Shown: one piece after another, positions 30,583 to 44,200 of the stretch
Position numbering within the stretch: position 1 is the stretch's first letter
How the letters are laid out: each line of letters opens with the position of its first letter
Source: Rotaria macrura
Taxonomy: Eukaryota > Rotifera > Eurotatoria > Philodinida > Philodinidae
Length of the DNA stretch: 64,000 nt
Reading direction: 5' to 3'
NCBI GenBank assembly: GCA_900239685.1
Contig: OENT01000695.1
Span: 1-64,000 of the forward strand
Translations under genes and position numbers: made by a program
The notes under the pieces: generated by a model
Told to the model about the DNA's origin: nothing
What the model saw: only the letters and a program-made list of their open reading frames with translations
Database searches by the model: none

Positions 30583-32481
30583 ATTTCATTTGAATATATC
30601 TAAATGTCTATGTATAGATAAAAAAATATCTCTTATTTTTCTTGTAAAATTGCAAACACATCTATATTTTTTTTCTCTATAGAATAAATCAATGTAGGAA
30701 GTAAAAAATAAATTGAATCTTCGGTTTCTTCTAAATTATATCTTGAACTCATAATCAAATGGATCTATGATAGAGAGTATTGATCTCACAAAAGATGAAA
30801 TTACGAACAAAATAAGTATTAGATAGAGTGATTGTCAATATAATTCATCGGATTATTATGAAATCATATCAATGAAGTTTTCTAATCGATATAGGATAAC
30901 TTATCCAAAAATACAATAAGTGATCTATGTTAGGGATCTTCAACGGATCCAGCTCATTTGTCTGACCACAAGAACACAAGTTTTTCAGATGTAGACATCA
31001 CTAAAACTTGTAAAAGCAACTTATACTTGAATAATGACCAACATAAATTTATCAGATCATCCCATATATTTTGGTTAAGAAACTTTTCTCTTCGTAACCA
31101 TATACTCTATGTACTATTTTGGAATTAATTAAATAAACAGCAGATGGTTTCTTTTTTACTTGCATTTCTAATTGAATCATTTTCGTCACACGTTGGATGA
31201 GATCATATACTCTAGGATACTAAAATTTAAGTGATTATAAGACTACGATAATTTATAAGCATCTATTTGTTTCATAAGTATTTATTTTAACCGTTTACTT
31301 CCATTCATCTAATACGATTCGTATCATTCCATTAACCGTCATTAAATGAGAATAAATATGAATAGCCTATCGAAATTTCTCATTCAAGTAAAACATCTTT
31401 TTACGTATATAGTTAAACACAATACTTCGGTTAACAACAATTATGATAAACACTTGAGAATATGAAAGACATGTATGAAAATCGATAAGAAACTTTGTAC
31501 ATCATATCATGATGTATGTATATGAAGAAGAAGACATATATCTAGTATCATACTGATTGGTTCTTGTTCAATAGCGATAAGATGATATCCATGAGAATAA
31601 AAAACAAAAGAAAACAAGTATCAGAATGATAATTTCAGAAAATTTTCTTTTGACTTTATGTTATTCTATCAAGATGAAGAATTAGCATCAATCAGTAATC
31701 AATATTGATTTCATGAATAATTAAGAACAAAGATTCAATATGTAATATCAAAATCGATATTTCACTTCAATTTACAACCATAGTTACGTAACACTGAGCA
31801 TTGTACCCAAAGAATTTAATACAATAATGGGAAATAGAAACCAGCAGGATTCAATATATGAATTCTATCTCAAATGAATTACAACAATTCCTAAAACAAT
31901 ATAGAAGATTCTTTTAAAAACTATTATCATCATTACAGACAAATGATACATTCAAAAAAAGTATAATATAAAATTCTCATCAGTGATGATTTACCATAAT
32001 TCAAAGAGGTAGAACTCATTCGATTTTGAATCCGACTCATAAGACTTAAGGGTGTAATGGATAGGAAAAAAAGTTTTCTCTTGCACCATGAGTCTGTTCC
32101 ATCGAATAATTTTGAAGATATTCAATTTCAGTTGCTCACTATTGACAAATAACAGCATAGTCTAAGAACTGAATTTTAATCAAGTCGAACTGTCTTGAAA
32201 ACTATCTGAATTATACGACGATTCGTAAATTCCTCATCATATGTATCTGGTACGGTTAAAATTCAGAGTCAAATATTTTCTTCAAAACTAATCATATTAG
32301 AAAATCTTCTCGCTAGATGTCATTCATAGGTCAAAGCCACAACGCTCGGCAGTACTTGCTATTCTCGTCAACCAATCGAAAGATTAACTACTGTTATTGC
32401 TCATGCCATATGTCATTCCCATTGAATAGACGCATTTAAATTGATGTTACAATTCTATTGAGTGTTTCTATTGCTATTTCA
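30583..32481. other. Intergenic spacer MCM6 - Ku70
   Basis: About 1.9 kb of AT-rich DNA without an open frame of note on either strand. It holds the MCM6 3' end with two AATAAA signals and presumably the Ku70 promoter. No repeat or RNA gene was recognised. Confidence 0.65.
30683..30712 (+). terminator. Two AATAAA polyadenylation signals of MCM6
   Basis: AATAAA at 30683 and again at 30707, about 100-125 bp after the MCM6 stop codon. Confidence 0.65.
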
Positions 32482-35400
32482 ATGTCTCTACTTGATCAAA
32501 ATTGGGGCGCCATTGATAATGTTGATGAAGATGCATCAGAAAATGATCATCAAGGAAGACAAGTAAATTTTGTACACATGAATTAACACTTAAGAAAACA
32601 CACTCTCTAAATTCTAAATTTAGATTTTAACGTCTCGTGATGGTACATTAATGTTAATTGAATGTGCAGATGAAATGTTTGAATCTTTATCAAATACGAT
32701 GAAATCAAATTCATCTATCGATGATAATGATGAAGATAGTGAGTTGAAAACCGGTTTTCAATTAGTTATGCGTGCATGTCAACGATTTTATCAATCGAAA
32801 ATTATATCGAATGATAAAGATCTTAGCGGTATCATTCTTTATGGAACAGAAAAAAATAAAAATTCATTCGATTTCAATCATATTTATATTCTTCATGAAT
32901 TAGCACAACCATCAGCTGAACGCATTATACAGTTAGAAACTCTATCAAGTGCAGATAAATATAAGAAAGCGTATGAAGATTTATTAGGCTCAGTACCATC
33001 GAAAGGTTATTCATTAAATGAAGCATTATGGACATGTTCGAATTTGTTTTCCAATTCTCCACAACGTTTAACAATAAAACGTGTCTTTATATTTCCATGT
33101 AATGATCGACCGCATGCATCCAATTTAGTTTTAGAACGACAAGCTAAACAACGTGCAAAAGATTTAAATGATGTGGGCATTCACGTTGAAGTTTTCCCTA
33201 TTTTGACAAATACAATAACAAAGTTTGATTATAAGAAATTCTTTCAAGATATTCTTATGCTAAGTGACGATGAACTTGAACTTCGAAATAATCAAGGACC
33301 AACAGGAGGATTGGATGAATTATTAAAACTTGTCTATTCAAGAGAACACAAAAAACGAGCCTATTGCACAGTACCATTTGCATTAGGAAAATCTTCTGAT
33401 GGAACATTGTTACAACTTTCTGTATCCGTTTTTAATATGGTAAATAGATTCTATAGTTGTACTAAGAGGAAAAAGAAAGAAGTAGAAAATTTTAAAAGAA
33501 TATATTCACTGAAAATAAACTTGAACAAAATGTACAGCGTTCTTGAGAAATCTTTATCGTCGACGAGAAAATTTCTTAAGTTTTCATTCATTGAAAAACA
33601 AGCACGGCAAACCTGATTATTGTAAGATATAAGAATTTTAATACATTTGCTATCTTTTATCTCGATATGTTCAAATTGAGTTAATCCATAATATTCGTTT
33701 TCTGTTTTATTCATCTTGGGAATATTAGAATTAAAGAAATTCTCAGTAATTCGTAAGAGCCTCTGTATGAAGTTGTTCTGAAATTTCATGAAACGTTTTG
33801 AAGAAGTTTCCAATCAAGTGAATGATCTCTGTTCTGTATTGACTACTGGAAAATTAATATTCAGAGTTAATATACGATCGCACAACAATATCATCAATCT
33901 TCATCAATGATTGATACCAACAGGGTTAGCGTACGACACTCCACTCTATATGCCTTCAACAGTAGAAGAAAACAAGATTTCATGGTTTCGAAAGTAATAA
34001 AAAGCAATGATATATTTGAAAGTAATCGTTTCTTCATCGATAATTTCTTGGACAAGTTTGAAAATGCTCGCTCGTTTTGATCAAGTGGTGATGTACGAAA
34101 GATTGTTCCAAATCGTGATAATGATGAGTATTAACATTGGTCAATGATCTCTATATGACAAGCCATGTATGCAGTATCTCACTGGTTAACTCCGTATTTT
34201 GAGAACTTATCACGTCAAAGGTTATTTTTAGAAATCACTCAAACTGAATGTTTTCTGAGTAGAGAATCTGTCATCGGTATCCTTGAATTTCTTAAGTTAT
34301 TTCCTCTGTGAAAATGGACAATTATTAATTTCTATTCTAGAAACTTTGGAGTAAATTCAAAAAGAAGTTATGATTTTCTTCTCATTGGTTAATTAGTGAA
34401 CTAAGAATTGATTTCATACAATTTTCTTTACGTTGTTGTTCCATATTTTGTAGCACGCAATGTTAACTTATTTTCATTCTTCCAGTATCTAAAATCAGGC
34501 TGATTAACTATCCTCCACTCTATGGTTTTAGTAATTCTTTTAAACTGTGTCGATTATGACCCATTGAAAACACTCTATTTCTTCAGACCTATAGAAGTTG
34601 GAAGATCTTAGAAAGATATTAAAGTGAGACAATCTGAAAATCTGATCATGCAATATCTGTCGAGTTCCTATTTAGGTCCGTCCTTGTCCAAAGCCAACGA
34701 AAATAAAATTAGATATGAAAACAAATATGGAAACAAAACTTGTCACAAAACATTATCTTCCTGAAACAGGTTTGAACTGTTGATCTTAATAGTAATAATA
34801 AAATGACGTGTAAATGTTATTTTTTGCTTTATTTTACATTTCTAGCTGAAATTCTCATGCCATCCGATATCCAATACGGTATAGATGTATCGAATCGTCG
34901 TGTATTATTCGATGCTGATGAGATAAAAGCAATAAAAAAATTTAGTGATCCCGGTTTTCAAATACTTGGTTTTAAAAGTCTTTCTTGTTTATTACCACAT
35001 CATTATGTCAAACCCGGTCATTTTCTTTATCCCGATGAAAAATATATTGAAGGCAGTTCATGTCTATTTAATGCACTTCTAAAAAAATGTTTAGAAAAAC
35101 AAATGTTTATTCTATGTCAATTTACAGCTCGACGAAATACACCACCACGTCTCGGTATAGTTAAAGTCAAATGCTATCGTTTCTTTTTTTTTCATTCATC
35201 ATTAACATCTTAATCTAGTTGCACTCATTCCACAAGCTGAAGAGATCAATAAGAAAGATAAGAATGAACGTCTAGCATCAAATGGTTTCCATGTTTATTA
35301 TTTACCTTATTCCGATGATTTGCGAACATTACCAAAGAATGATACAGCACGTTTAGCAGATGATCAAGTTGATGTATTTAAAAATGTTATACGTAATTTA

Positions 35401-38074
35401 AAATTTAAATATCGACCTCAGAAATTTGAAAATCCAGCATTGCAAACTTTGTGGAGAAATATTGAAGCAGCAGCATTAAATAAAGATAAACCAGCAGAAT
35501 TCACTGATTTAACTATTCCGAATATCGAAAATCAAAATAAGAAAGTTGCTGGATATATCGAAGAAATAAAACAGACCATTTTCCCACCTGGCTACGTCAT
35601 GGGAGCTACGAAACGATCAGCGACCAAACGAAAGGTAAGATCACTAAAAATTTTGTTTGAATCAAGATAAGTAGGCTAGATAAAATTTTAAATAGTGCCA
35701 TATTGCACAGGAGTCACCTCAACTGAGTAATTTCTCTATATGACCTTTGCTCATACGACATTTAGTTCAAAGATTAGCACAATTAGTCACGGAATAAATT
35801 TAGAAAAATAATGCACAGATAGATATATTTCGAATAGTTCGTTCACATTGTAGTAAACGATTGTTTATTGTTTTTTATCTATTTTATTCGACTACCATTG
35901 AAATCCTCCATTAAGTCAATCATCTATCTCGAAAACTAACGACTTGCTTTTTTCTTGAGTTAGAAACACATTCATGTGATGTGTCTCAAAGTTAATAATC
36001 ATGATTAATGTATAATCTGCCTAGAATACTGCTTAAAAATATTTTTATAGATTATAATCATAAATGTGCGTACCGTCGAAATTGTTCATCTATCATTCGA
36101 AAGAGAGAGAGGGAGACAGAAAAACGTTATAATATGTACTATTTGATAGTATGGAGCTGTTACCAGCAGAATCGTTCTGACAATCGAACATGGTCGGAAT
36201 TCAGTCTAAATCTAATCGGATTGTATACATTAGTTTTTAATAATACTAACAAAGTCCTATCGGAATTCGGGAGTAAGAATGTCTATCGGATCCTAGTGTA
36301 GGATGTTAAAAAATTTCACTGTAGAAACTTTGTGGAGTCTCACATAAAATTTTGACCCACCTCTAATAATACTACCAAGTACTAATCAGCATCTAATTAA
36401 GATAGTAGGGTTCATCCGTTGGATCCGGTATCGGATTGATTCCCCTTGTTATGTAGTTCCTCGATTGAAAGATTACCAGAACTCGAATATTTATATATGT
36501 TCATGAATACTCATGGACATCATTGTATCACTAGGAAGCACTTTTACTGTTTCATTAATACTTATATCAATCATCTAGTCACGATCCAATGGTAGCATCA
36601 TAACGATCTACATTAGAATATTTATGCTCAAATATCTTCTTCCTATTGCATTGACATTATTCTACAATTTTTATTGAGATGCCAATGGATCCGAAACATG
36701 ATTACTTAGTAAGAAACACAACTTTGAACATATTCTTCTAAAGTTATTAACGAGAAAAACAGTCAAAATCTTTCTAGAGTATTAAACACAATGTTTCGTT
36801 TTTTAATTGTTAAGATGTTTACAGTAAGATTCACATAGTTTCTTTTGAATACTTTTGAAGTTGTACATTAAATCTACATACAACAAAACTAAACTGGCCC
36901 ATTTGCAGAGATCCATTTGAATCGATTACTACTTAGTAAACATTTACAAAAGCTATTAAGCATCACCATAAGAGTATATCACATAAATACTGCAAGAATA
37001 CTGATATGTCTTCATTCAGAAAATTAAAAATTTTGACTTTAATGTCTAATAATTGATTAATCAGTATTTCGTAGAGCATTCTGTGGGCTTCCACATAAAT
37101 TATTGTTTAGTGTTCCCGTAGCTGAGATATGGTTCTCTGTTCCCGTAGCTGGATAGAAGAACATACATTTCTTACATGAATCAATCACTATAATTTATAC
37201 GGCATGAAAGAGTGTTACGACTAATCTTTGAAGTGAATTTCGTGGGTTTTTGCAACAAAATTTTATTCAAATTTTCTATTGAAAAGACATAAAAACAATA
37301 CGACCCTTTTCTTAATATGTGTTTTGTATCATTGTAAATGATAGGTTAAAATTTTAACAAATATCAATGTCTTAATAATGAAAAAATGCCTGTTGATCGA
37401 GGATTGAATTTGTATATTGAATTTTTAAGATGCTTGATAGAGCTACGTACAACGAGCTGTGAAAAGGTCATATAAACCATCTTTTTTTATTTACGCGTGA
37501 TAATATTTTAATTCCAGACTTATTATTAGACATAAGTAATGTGAAGAATCACGACTTGTTTTTTATCGTGTCTATATGTGTACTTTTATCGTATCTAGTA
37601 CGATTGTATTCGTTTTTTTTTTCTATTTTTATATACTGAATCAGATTTTCTTTTGACGTTCTGTTTTTCTTCTCGAATGAGGACTGTAGCCGAACTGATG
37701 GGAAATAAAGCAAAAATAATTTAATTTGCATTTTTTACCCCACGAAATATGGAACATGTCAATACATATTAGTTAAATCTTTTTAATCTCTAGAACGATA
37801 CTGCTGCTACGTCAACGAATGCGAAAAAGACTAAATCAGATGATAATATTGACGTTGAAGCTGCTGCACGCAATAATTCAGTATGAGAACTAGTGAACAA
37901 AAAAAGAGACACAAAACGCAAAGCTTTTGAATGTTTTCCTCTTCTCTATTTTAGTTGAACAAACTAACCATACCAATACTCAAAGAATACTGTAAAGAAA
38001 AAAATCTAAAAGTTTCAGGAACAAAGAAACAAAACTTAATTGATGTTATCGAGGCGTATCTTATTATAAATTGA
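32482..38074 (+). CDS. XRCC6: Ku70, ATP-independent DNA end-binding subunit of the Ku heterodimer
   Basis: Forms the Ku70/Ku80 ring that binds broken DNA ends and starts non-homologous end joining. Seven exons: 32482-32562, 32624-33439, 34676-34769, 34846-35154, 35219-35634, 37794-37880 and 37955-38074, all in frame, 640 aa (human 609). In order: an N-terminal von Willebrand A-like domain (TLMLIECADEMFESL, YQSKIISNDKDLSGIILYGT, KNSFDFNHIYILHEL), the Ku core beta-barrel (KPTKIKLDMKTN, FSDPGFQILGFKSLSCLLPH, FTARRNTPPRL, VALIPQAEE), the C-terminal arm (NPALQTLWRNIEAAAL), a basic linker and a SAP domain (KLTIPILKEYCKEKNLKV, SGTKKQNLIDVIEAYL). The fourth intron fits only if the donor is CTCG|GTATAG, which restores the conserved VALIP. 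Introns 33440-34675 and 35635-37793 are large; the second holds a decayed MITE. Confidence 0.96.
36161..36452. mobile_element. Decayed relative of the TA-flanked MITE at 20720
   Basis: Located in the fifth Ku70 intron. Its left part (CCAGCAGAATCGTTCTGACA) aligns with the left end of the 20720 element, and its right part (GGTATCGGATTGATTCC) with that element's right end. Between them are the same TATCGGATCC/TCGGAATTC motifs. The ends have drifted and no clear TA duplication remains, so the borders are approximate. Confidence 0.55.
37111..37151. repeat. Short direct repeat, 14 bp twice
   Basis: TGTTCCCGTAGCTG occurs at 37111-37124 and again at 37138-37151 in the fifth Ku70 intron. Probably a small local duplication. 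Confidence 0.6.
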
Positions 38075-38140
38075 CAAGGCTATGATGATATGATTAATTA
38101 ATTTACTTCAATTATCATTTTCTGTTGTTTTATCTCTATA

Positions 38141-38146
38141 AATAAA
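38141..38146 (+). terminator. Polyadenylation signal AATAAA of Ku70
   Basis: AATAAA 67 bp after the Ku70 stop codon, in a TAAATAAATA context. Confidence 0.6.
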
Positions 38147-38583
38147 TACAAATGATCTATATATTTGAATTCTTTTGTCATATTTTTCTTCGATATGCTT
38201 TCAGTCTCGTAGTTTCGTAGAGATATGCCTGTCTAATTGGCTTCAATATAGTCACAAGATACAAGTGGCATGATTACACTTCTATGGAAATGTTGAGTGT
38301 CTTGACTTTTGGCTCACATTCATTTCGAAACTATAGAATGTGAATAACAATGCGCGTGAGAGAGAGAGAAAAACATCACGTATGAGAAAAAAGAAGAAGA
38401 AAAATACACGCAACACGCCCATCATACCAACATCTAGTGCTTGATCCTTTCCTGATCATTACCATCTGCTATTTTTTCACAATATCATTATCGAGGGGTG
38501 TTGTCTACTGGTATGTAAGCTTTTTCGCGTTAGATTCTTCATTGTACTTTTTTTGTTTTATTCTGGAAAATATAGATTCAAAA

Positions 38584-40851
38584 ATGTCACATGATATACA
38601 ATCGTCGAAAGAATCAGCAATCAATGCTGAAAGTGGTCGATTGACATCGGCTGGTGAACATCCGAATGCAGTCACAAATAGGTTTGTGAAGAACAAAAAA
38701 AAGGAATTGTTTTGTTTTTGAATAATTTGAAATTAACCTAGCTTTTATACATACGAATGTGTGCAAGAAATCGTTAGTTTTATTCAAAGATCAGTACCGA
38801 CTAAACCAGAAATAGCTATTATATGTGGCTCAGGTCTTGGCGGTTTAGCTGAATTAATTGTTGATAAAATTGTCATACCGTATACTGATATTCCTTGTTT
38901 CCCAAGATCAACAGGTTGAACGACAAAATATATCTGCCAAACGTGTTTTTTTTGTATTCTAATAAAATTGTTATTATTCAATCTAGTTATTGGTCATCCA
39001 AGTAATCTTGTCTTTGGTACATTTAATGGTCGTTATGTTGTATGTATGCAAGGTCGTTTTCATCCGTATGAAGGATATACTACTGCTATGGTAATTACTT
39101 TTCTTTACTTTCAGAATAAGAAATTATTCCTTTTCTTTATTACACGTATGAGATTAAGTGATACATTTTTTTCAGCAGCATCTTTTTGTCTTCTTTTCTT
39201 TTTAAAAATCTATTGTCGTTATTAAACGATAAGTAGATTTCATTACATAGAAAGATCTTTAAATGTTCTAGTACAGATTTTGTCCATTGATAGGAAAGAT
39301 AAGATTAATCAATGATAATAATTTTCTTTCTTTTATTTTTCTTAATATTCTTAGTGTGCATTTCCCGTACGAGTAATGCGTATGCTTGGTGCGCATTCAC
39401 TTATTGTTACTTGGTTTGTCTTCGATAATTTACTTTCGAGCATGATTTTGTCTTCAATGAAACTGTTTATTTTAGCGCGGCTGGTGGCGTCAATCCAAAT
39501 TTTAATGTGGGTGACATTATGTTAATCAAAGATCATCTAAATTTTCCAAATATCGCTGGAAATAATCCACTTATTGGTCATAATGATGAGAGGTAGATAT
39601 AAGCAGAAGATGTTTCTTTTTCTTTTTTTGCATTCATGAAAACGATGTATTTTTATTGTTGCACTTAGATTCGGTAAGACGATATTGCATAGGTCTTATT
39701 CTATGACGATTAGTTTTTAAGGACCACGTTTTCCACCCGTTGGACATGCATATGATCGAGAATATTTATTAAAAATGAAACGCATAGCTAAACAACATAA
39801 TCTTCAATTACGTGAAGGTGTTTATTGTGGAGTGGGTATGTTGATATTATTCGTGTAGCTACTTTATCAATTGATTCTCTTCTCAGGTGGTCCATGTTAT
39901 GAAACTATTGCTGAAATAAATATGCTGAGGATACTTGGTGGTGATGCTGTCGGTAAGAATGCAAGTTAAATTTCATCGTTCGGAAAACCAAATGAACTAT
40001 AGAATTCAAAATAAAACTACTGATAAACACTCAAAGTCTACGATGAATATATACAGTCATAGATAGATAAATCTCGATATCGATTTCATCGGATTCAAAA
40101 TTTATGCATATGATTTAATCTCAGCTTAAAGAGTTCATCGAAATTTTCTTATTATTCATTAACTCAAGAGTATGATGTATTTTTCTCCTGACTGTTGTAT
40201 TCATCATCTAGCATTGTAGATACAAGTTCTCTGACGAATGGATTTTTTTCTTGTTGAAGAGTTCAGCACCAGATTGAATGGGCTTCAGTTATTGAACAAG
40301 TTCTAGAAGATATCTCGGGACAATATTCATTCTAGTAGCAAACTAAAATGTTTACATATCATCCATAACTGATAGATTGATTTCTATTTATATAATTCCA
40401 TTACGAATACTATATTAGAGTTCCCATGTGAAACACCATAATTAGCCATATTCAATTACAAAGAGCATAACCCATAATTGAAAGTTCTCTTCTCCATTCT
40501 ATGTTTGTATTCATGTTCATTCTTGTTGTCATCTACGTATGTTAAAGTCGTCTTATTGTACAGAACTATTTTAGGGGCATGTGCCCAAACAAGCCAATGT
40601 TCGGCTTCCAAACATTTCTGAAGAATTATATTTTGAATTTACTTTCAGGTATGTCAACTGTTCACGAAGTAACATTCGCAGCTCATTGTGGTTTTCGTAC
40701 ACTTGGCATTGCTTTAATAACCAATAAAGGTTTATCGGATTATAATACAACCCATGAAGCTGTGCATGCAGATGTGATTCGTATCAGTGAACTTAAAGCC
40801 AATGAATTGCAACACTTGATCTTTGATTTCGTTGACGTCATCAAGACATAA
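38584..40851 (+). CDS. PNP: Purine nucleoside phosphorylase, trimeric type
   Basis: Cleaves inosine and guanosine with phosphate in purine salvage in the cytosol. Nine exons: 38584-38681, 38778-38914, 38987-39090, 39355-39413, 39476-39592, 39669-39673, 39722-39835, 39887-39952 and 40649-40851; 903 nt in frame, 300 aa (human 289). Family motifs in order: [14 protein letters not shown] (phosphate loop), [15 protein letters not shown] (catalytic His of the GRFH motif and neighbouring Tyr kept), [49 protein letters not shown] (purine-binding Glu kept), GGDAVGMSTVHE (Met kept), [13 protein letters not shown] (catalytic Asn kept) and the late His in EAVHADV. Two oddities: the Asn of the usual TNAAGG is Cys here, and exon 6 is only 5 nt long. 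The AATAAA signal follows 16 bp after the stop. It appears catalytically competent. Confidence 0.95.
39669..39673 (+). other. PNP: 5-nt micro-exon of PNP
   Basis: The bases ATTCG, after acceptor GCACTTAG and before donor GTAAGA, complete the conserved RFG: exon 5 ends AG, the micro-exon supplies A TTC G, and exon 7 starts GA CCA CGT. Without it exon 5 joins exon 7 out of frame; reading through meets a stop. The flanking introns are 76 and 48 nt. Confidence 0.82.
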
Positions 40852-40867
40852 ACATCACTAAATGGCT

Positions 40868-40873
40868 AATAAA
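40868..40873 (+). terminator. Polyadenylation signal AATAAA of PNP
   Basis: AATAAA only 16 bp past the PNP stop codon, followed by T-rich and GT-rich DNA. This suggests a very short 3' untranslated region. Confidence 0.6.
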
Positions 40874-41243
40874 TATAAACTTTGTGCTTTTTACCGTCCT
40901 TTTGGTTTTTTTTATTGTGCATTCAGATCATTGCTGATGATTCATCTACTTTCTTTTTCTTATTTTGTCGATTGGTGTGGGAGAACAATCTTTCTTTTTT
41001 TGTTTTCATTCGTTTTTCTTTCTGTATCCCTCGGGTCTTCGTAAACATCAGTGCCAGAAGAAAAGGAAATGAATTTATTATTCTATTTAGATGTATGAAA
41101 TACTAGAAAAGAAACACTAGTAAAAAATCATGTCTAAACAGTTCACTGACGGTAGATGAATATTATTCGGTTCGATTGCATTTGTTTGAAATGTTTTAGT
41201 GAAGTCTGTGTTTCTTAAACGTTTTGCTAATCTTTCATCAGCA

Positions 41244-44200
41244 ATGACAAATCGAATATGGCTTAATGCTCATACGAATTATGAGTGTGATGTTCTACTG
41301 ACATTTCCACCACATGTAGATGATCGTGTTATAAAATGGTTTCTTGAAAAACTCTTTGAACTTCAACCAGATGTTTGCATCTCTATCAAATATCATTTTA
41401 CAACTGGTAAAATTCATTATTTCTCGTTCGACAGAAAAATTGCAGGTCATTCTCTTGTTTATTTTAATTAGGTGTTTATGGATTTTATTTTACATTTACT
41501 TATGAAAGGTGACAAGTCGTTTTACAGCAATATGGATTTTTATTGTCATTTTCTCCTTTATTGCATAGAGTTTTGAAGGGTGCCGAAACTCTTCAATTAG
41601 AAAAACCAATCAAACAAGAATTTGGTGGAGGTTATCAAATATTTTTGTTTGATCAATTATATTTTTATGAAGGTAAAACATTTTTATTCCATGATTTTGA
41701 AAATACAATCTGAAAGATCTACTGACGTATACTAATTCAAATATTGAATGTAATCAATCTTCTTTTTTTTTCGGCTACTGATGTTAGTCGATGATAGTAA
41801 AATATTTTGATACATAGCTGCTAGCAGTCTGGATCTTTTAGGAACGGTAAACAGTAATAGAAAAATCTAATGTCCTATCCAATGTTGATTGCATCCCTAC
41901 TGTAATAAGTATTGCTCAGAAATTTTCATCGATCTTATTTGCAAATCATGTCTCGTTAAGGTTTATGAACTAAATTTGTATTGTCTTTTCAGAAAAGTAA
42001 GCAAAAGGTATGTCCGAAAATAAACTGCAAAAAGTGATCATGCCGTGATTAGCAACAATGACTTGATGGTTTTCTAATTTTGAATTCTGCATGGATTACA
42101 TTGAAGACTGTTTGAGTATAATTCGTTATTTTTTTTCTTGTTTAGGTGTCGAAGATGAAGCAAGATTTTTTAGTACTCAAGAACGACAATTAATTGTTTT
42201 TCATCTTCTCTATTCAATAAGGATAATAGAAAATGAAACTATACACGGCATTAAATTTAAAACTGATCAATCTTTAAGTATGTCATGATTTCCATTGCTT
42301 CTTTTTATTTCTTCGGGTAATGAAAACAAAAATGAATCCTTTTATTTAGTTCATCGTGGTTTAGAAAAGAAATTAATTCGGCAAGTAATTCCATTGCATA
42401 ATAAAGAACAATTAAATTATTTACGAGAGATATGGGTATGGCCAAAGAATATTTTAAAATCACAACCAATTGGTATGCAAGAGAGAACATGATGAATTCG
42501 AATTTTCTTTTACATTGAATTATTTCTAGAACATATTCGACAATATTTCGGTGTGAAAATTGCTCTTTATTTTTGTTGGTCGAGGTATGTAATAAAACTG
42601 TAGTGAGACTTTTCTAATATACTGTTTGAATTTAGTTTTTATACCAAAGCACTCTGTCTTCCAGCTATTTATGGCATTTATATTTGGTACTATAGCGGAC
42701 AAAATCAGGTTTGTAAATCTGACAAAGTCAGAATTCTCCATGTTCAACTTGATGGGAAAATATTGAATAGTTGCAGCTTTCGAGAATTATTAATTATAAA
42801 TCGATATTATCTAATGACGCTCATACAACGAACACTTAGTTTGTGTTAGAGAAATGTATTAGGTAACTTTTCATCTACAATAAATACAGGCTACTGTAAA
42901 TAAGAAGCATTAGAATTTTCTAAGGAAGTTTACTGATGATTATTAGCAAAAATTTGTGTTAAATTTCAACTGAAGAAACTCGTTTATTTTTGAGAATGAA
43001 ATGCTTGCGTCCTAATTCGAGTTAATCCGTTTTTCGTATCTTTAGGAACTCGATGATAAACTTTTCATTATCAATTCTTTTTTAAATATCATCTGGGCAA
43101 CAGGATTTCTTATTTTGTGGCGACGTCGGCAAGCTGAACTAGCATATGAATGGAATACACTTGACATGGAACAATTCGAAGAAACACGAGCAACATACAA
43201 AGGTCAATTACGTCTATCTCCAATCACAAATAAATATGAACCTTACTATCCGATTTGGAAACGTTTATTATTTCGTTTATTGGTAACCATACCGATGCTT
43301 ATTATCAATATTGTATTAGTGTCATTCTGTATTCTTATTATATTTCGCTTTCAAGCTTGGATTGATTTACAATTGGAAGCTGGTCGTTTGCCATGTAGGA
43401 ATATTTTGGCAATAGGTTCTATTGTTTAATTGAAACTTGCTTCTTTTTTCTCTTTGTTTTATTAAACAGCATTAATGTCAATAACAGGATTATTACCAAA
43501 AATTCTACTAGCATTGGTAACAACTGTATTTGATGATGTTTATAAAACTGTTTGTCGTTGGTTAACAGATAAAGGCATGATAATGTTGGTATCCTCCATT
43601 TTATGAATAAATTATTTTTTTATAGAAAACTATTGTGAACAACGAGTTCATGATAATCAAATGATTGCCAAAATGTTTGCAGTAAGATAAGCTTAGTTTT
43701 TCGTTATGATGAAAATAGATCGATCTAAATTTGTGTTTACAAATATATATATATATGTTTAGTGTGCATGTGTCAATTCATATTTGAGTGTATTCTATAT
43801 TGCTTTTTTTACACCAAAACATATTGAGTTATCTGATGTGAGTTACAAAAAAGAAGAAGTTATTAGTTATTGTTTGATTTTTTCGTTTAGCAACTTATTA
43901 CTATCTTTGTTATAAAACAATTTTGGGGTCACATAAAAGTATGTAAAAGAAATGAATATTAAATTTATACAGCTAAAGTATCTGATTGTTTTATGTAATA
44001 ATTATGAAAAAGTAGAAGAAAACAGGAATGTCTTATCTTGCAGTTACTGACGACTGCAGATCACTAGCTGCGCTCATTTTCGAACTATTCAAATTGTTCA
44101 CTGGATATGTGTAAGTTTCATGAGTAACTTATAATGTACATTTGAATTTTTCATTACTCAAAGTATCAATGATTCTGAATTAATTGTTTTTATGGACTAT

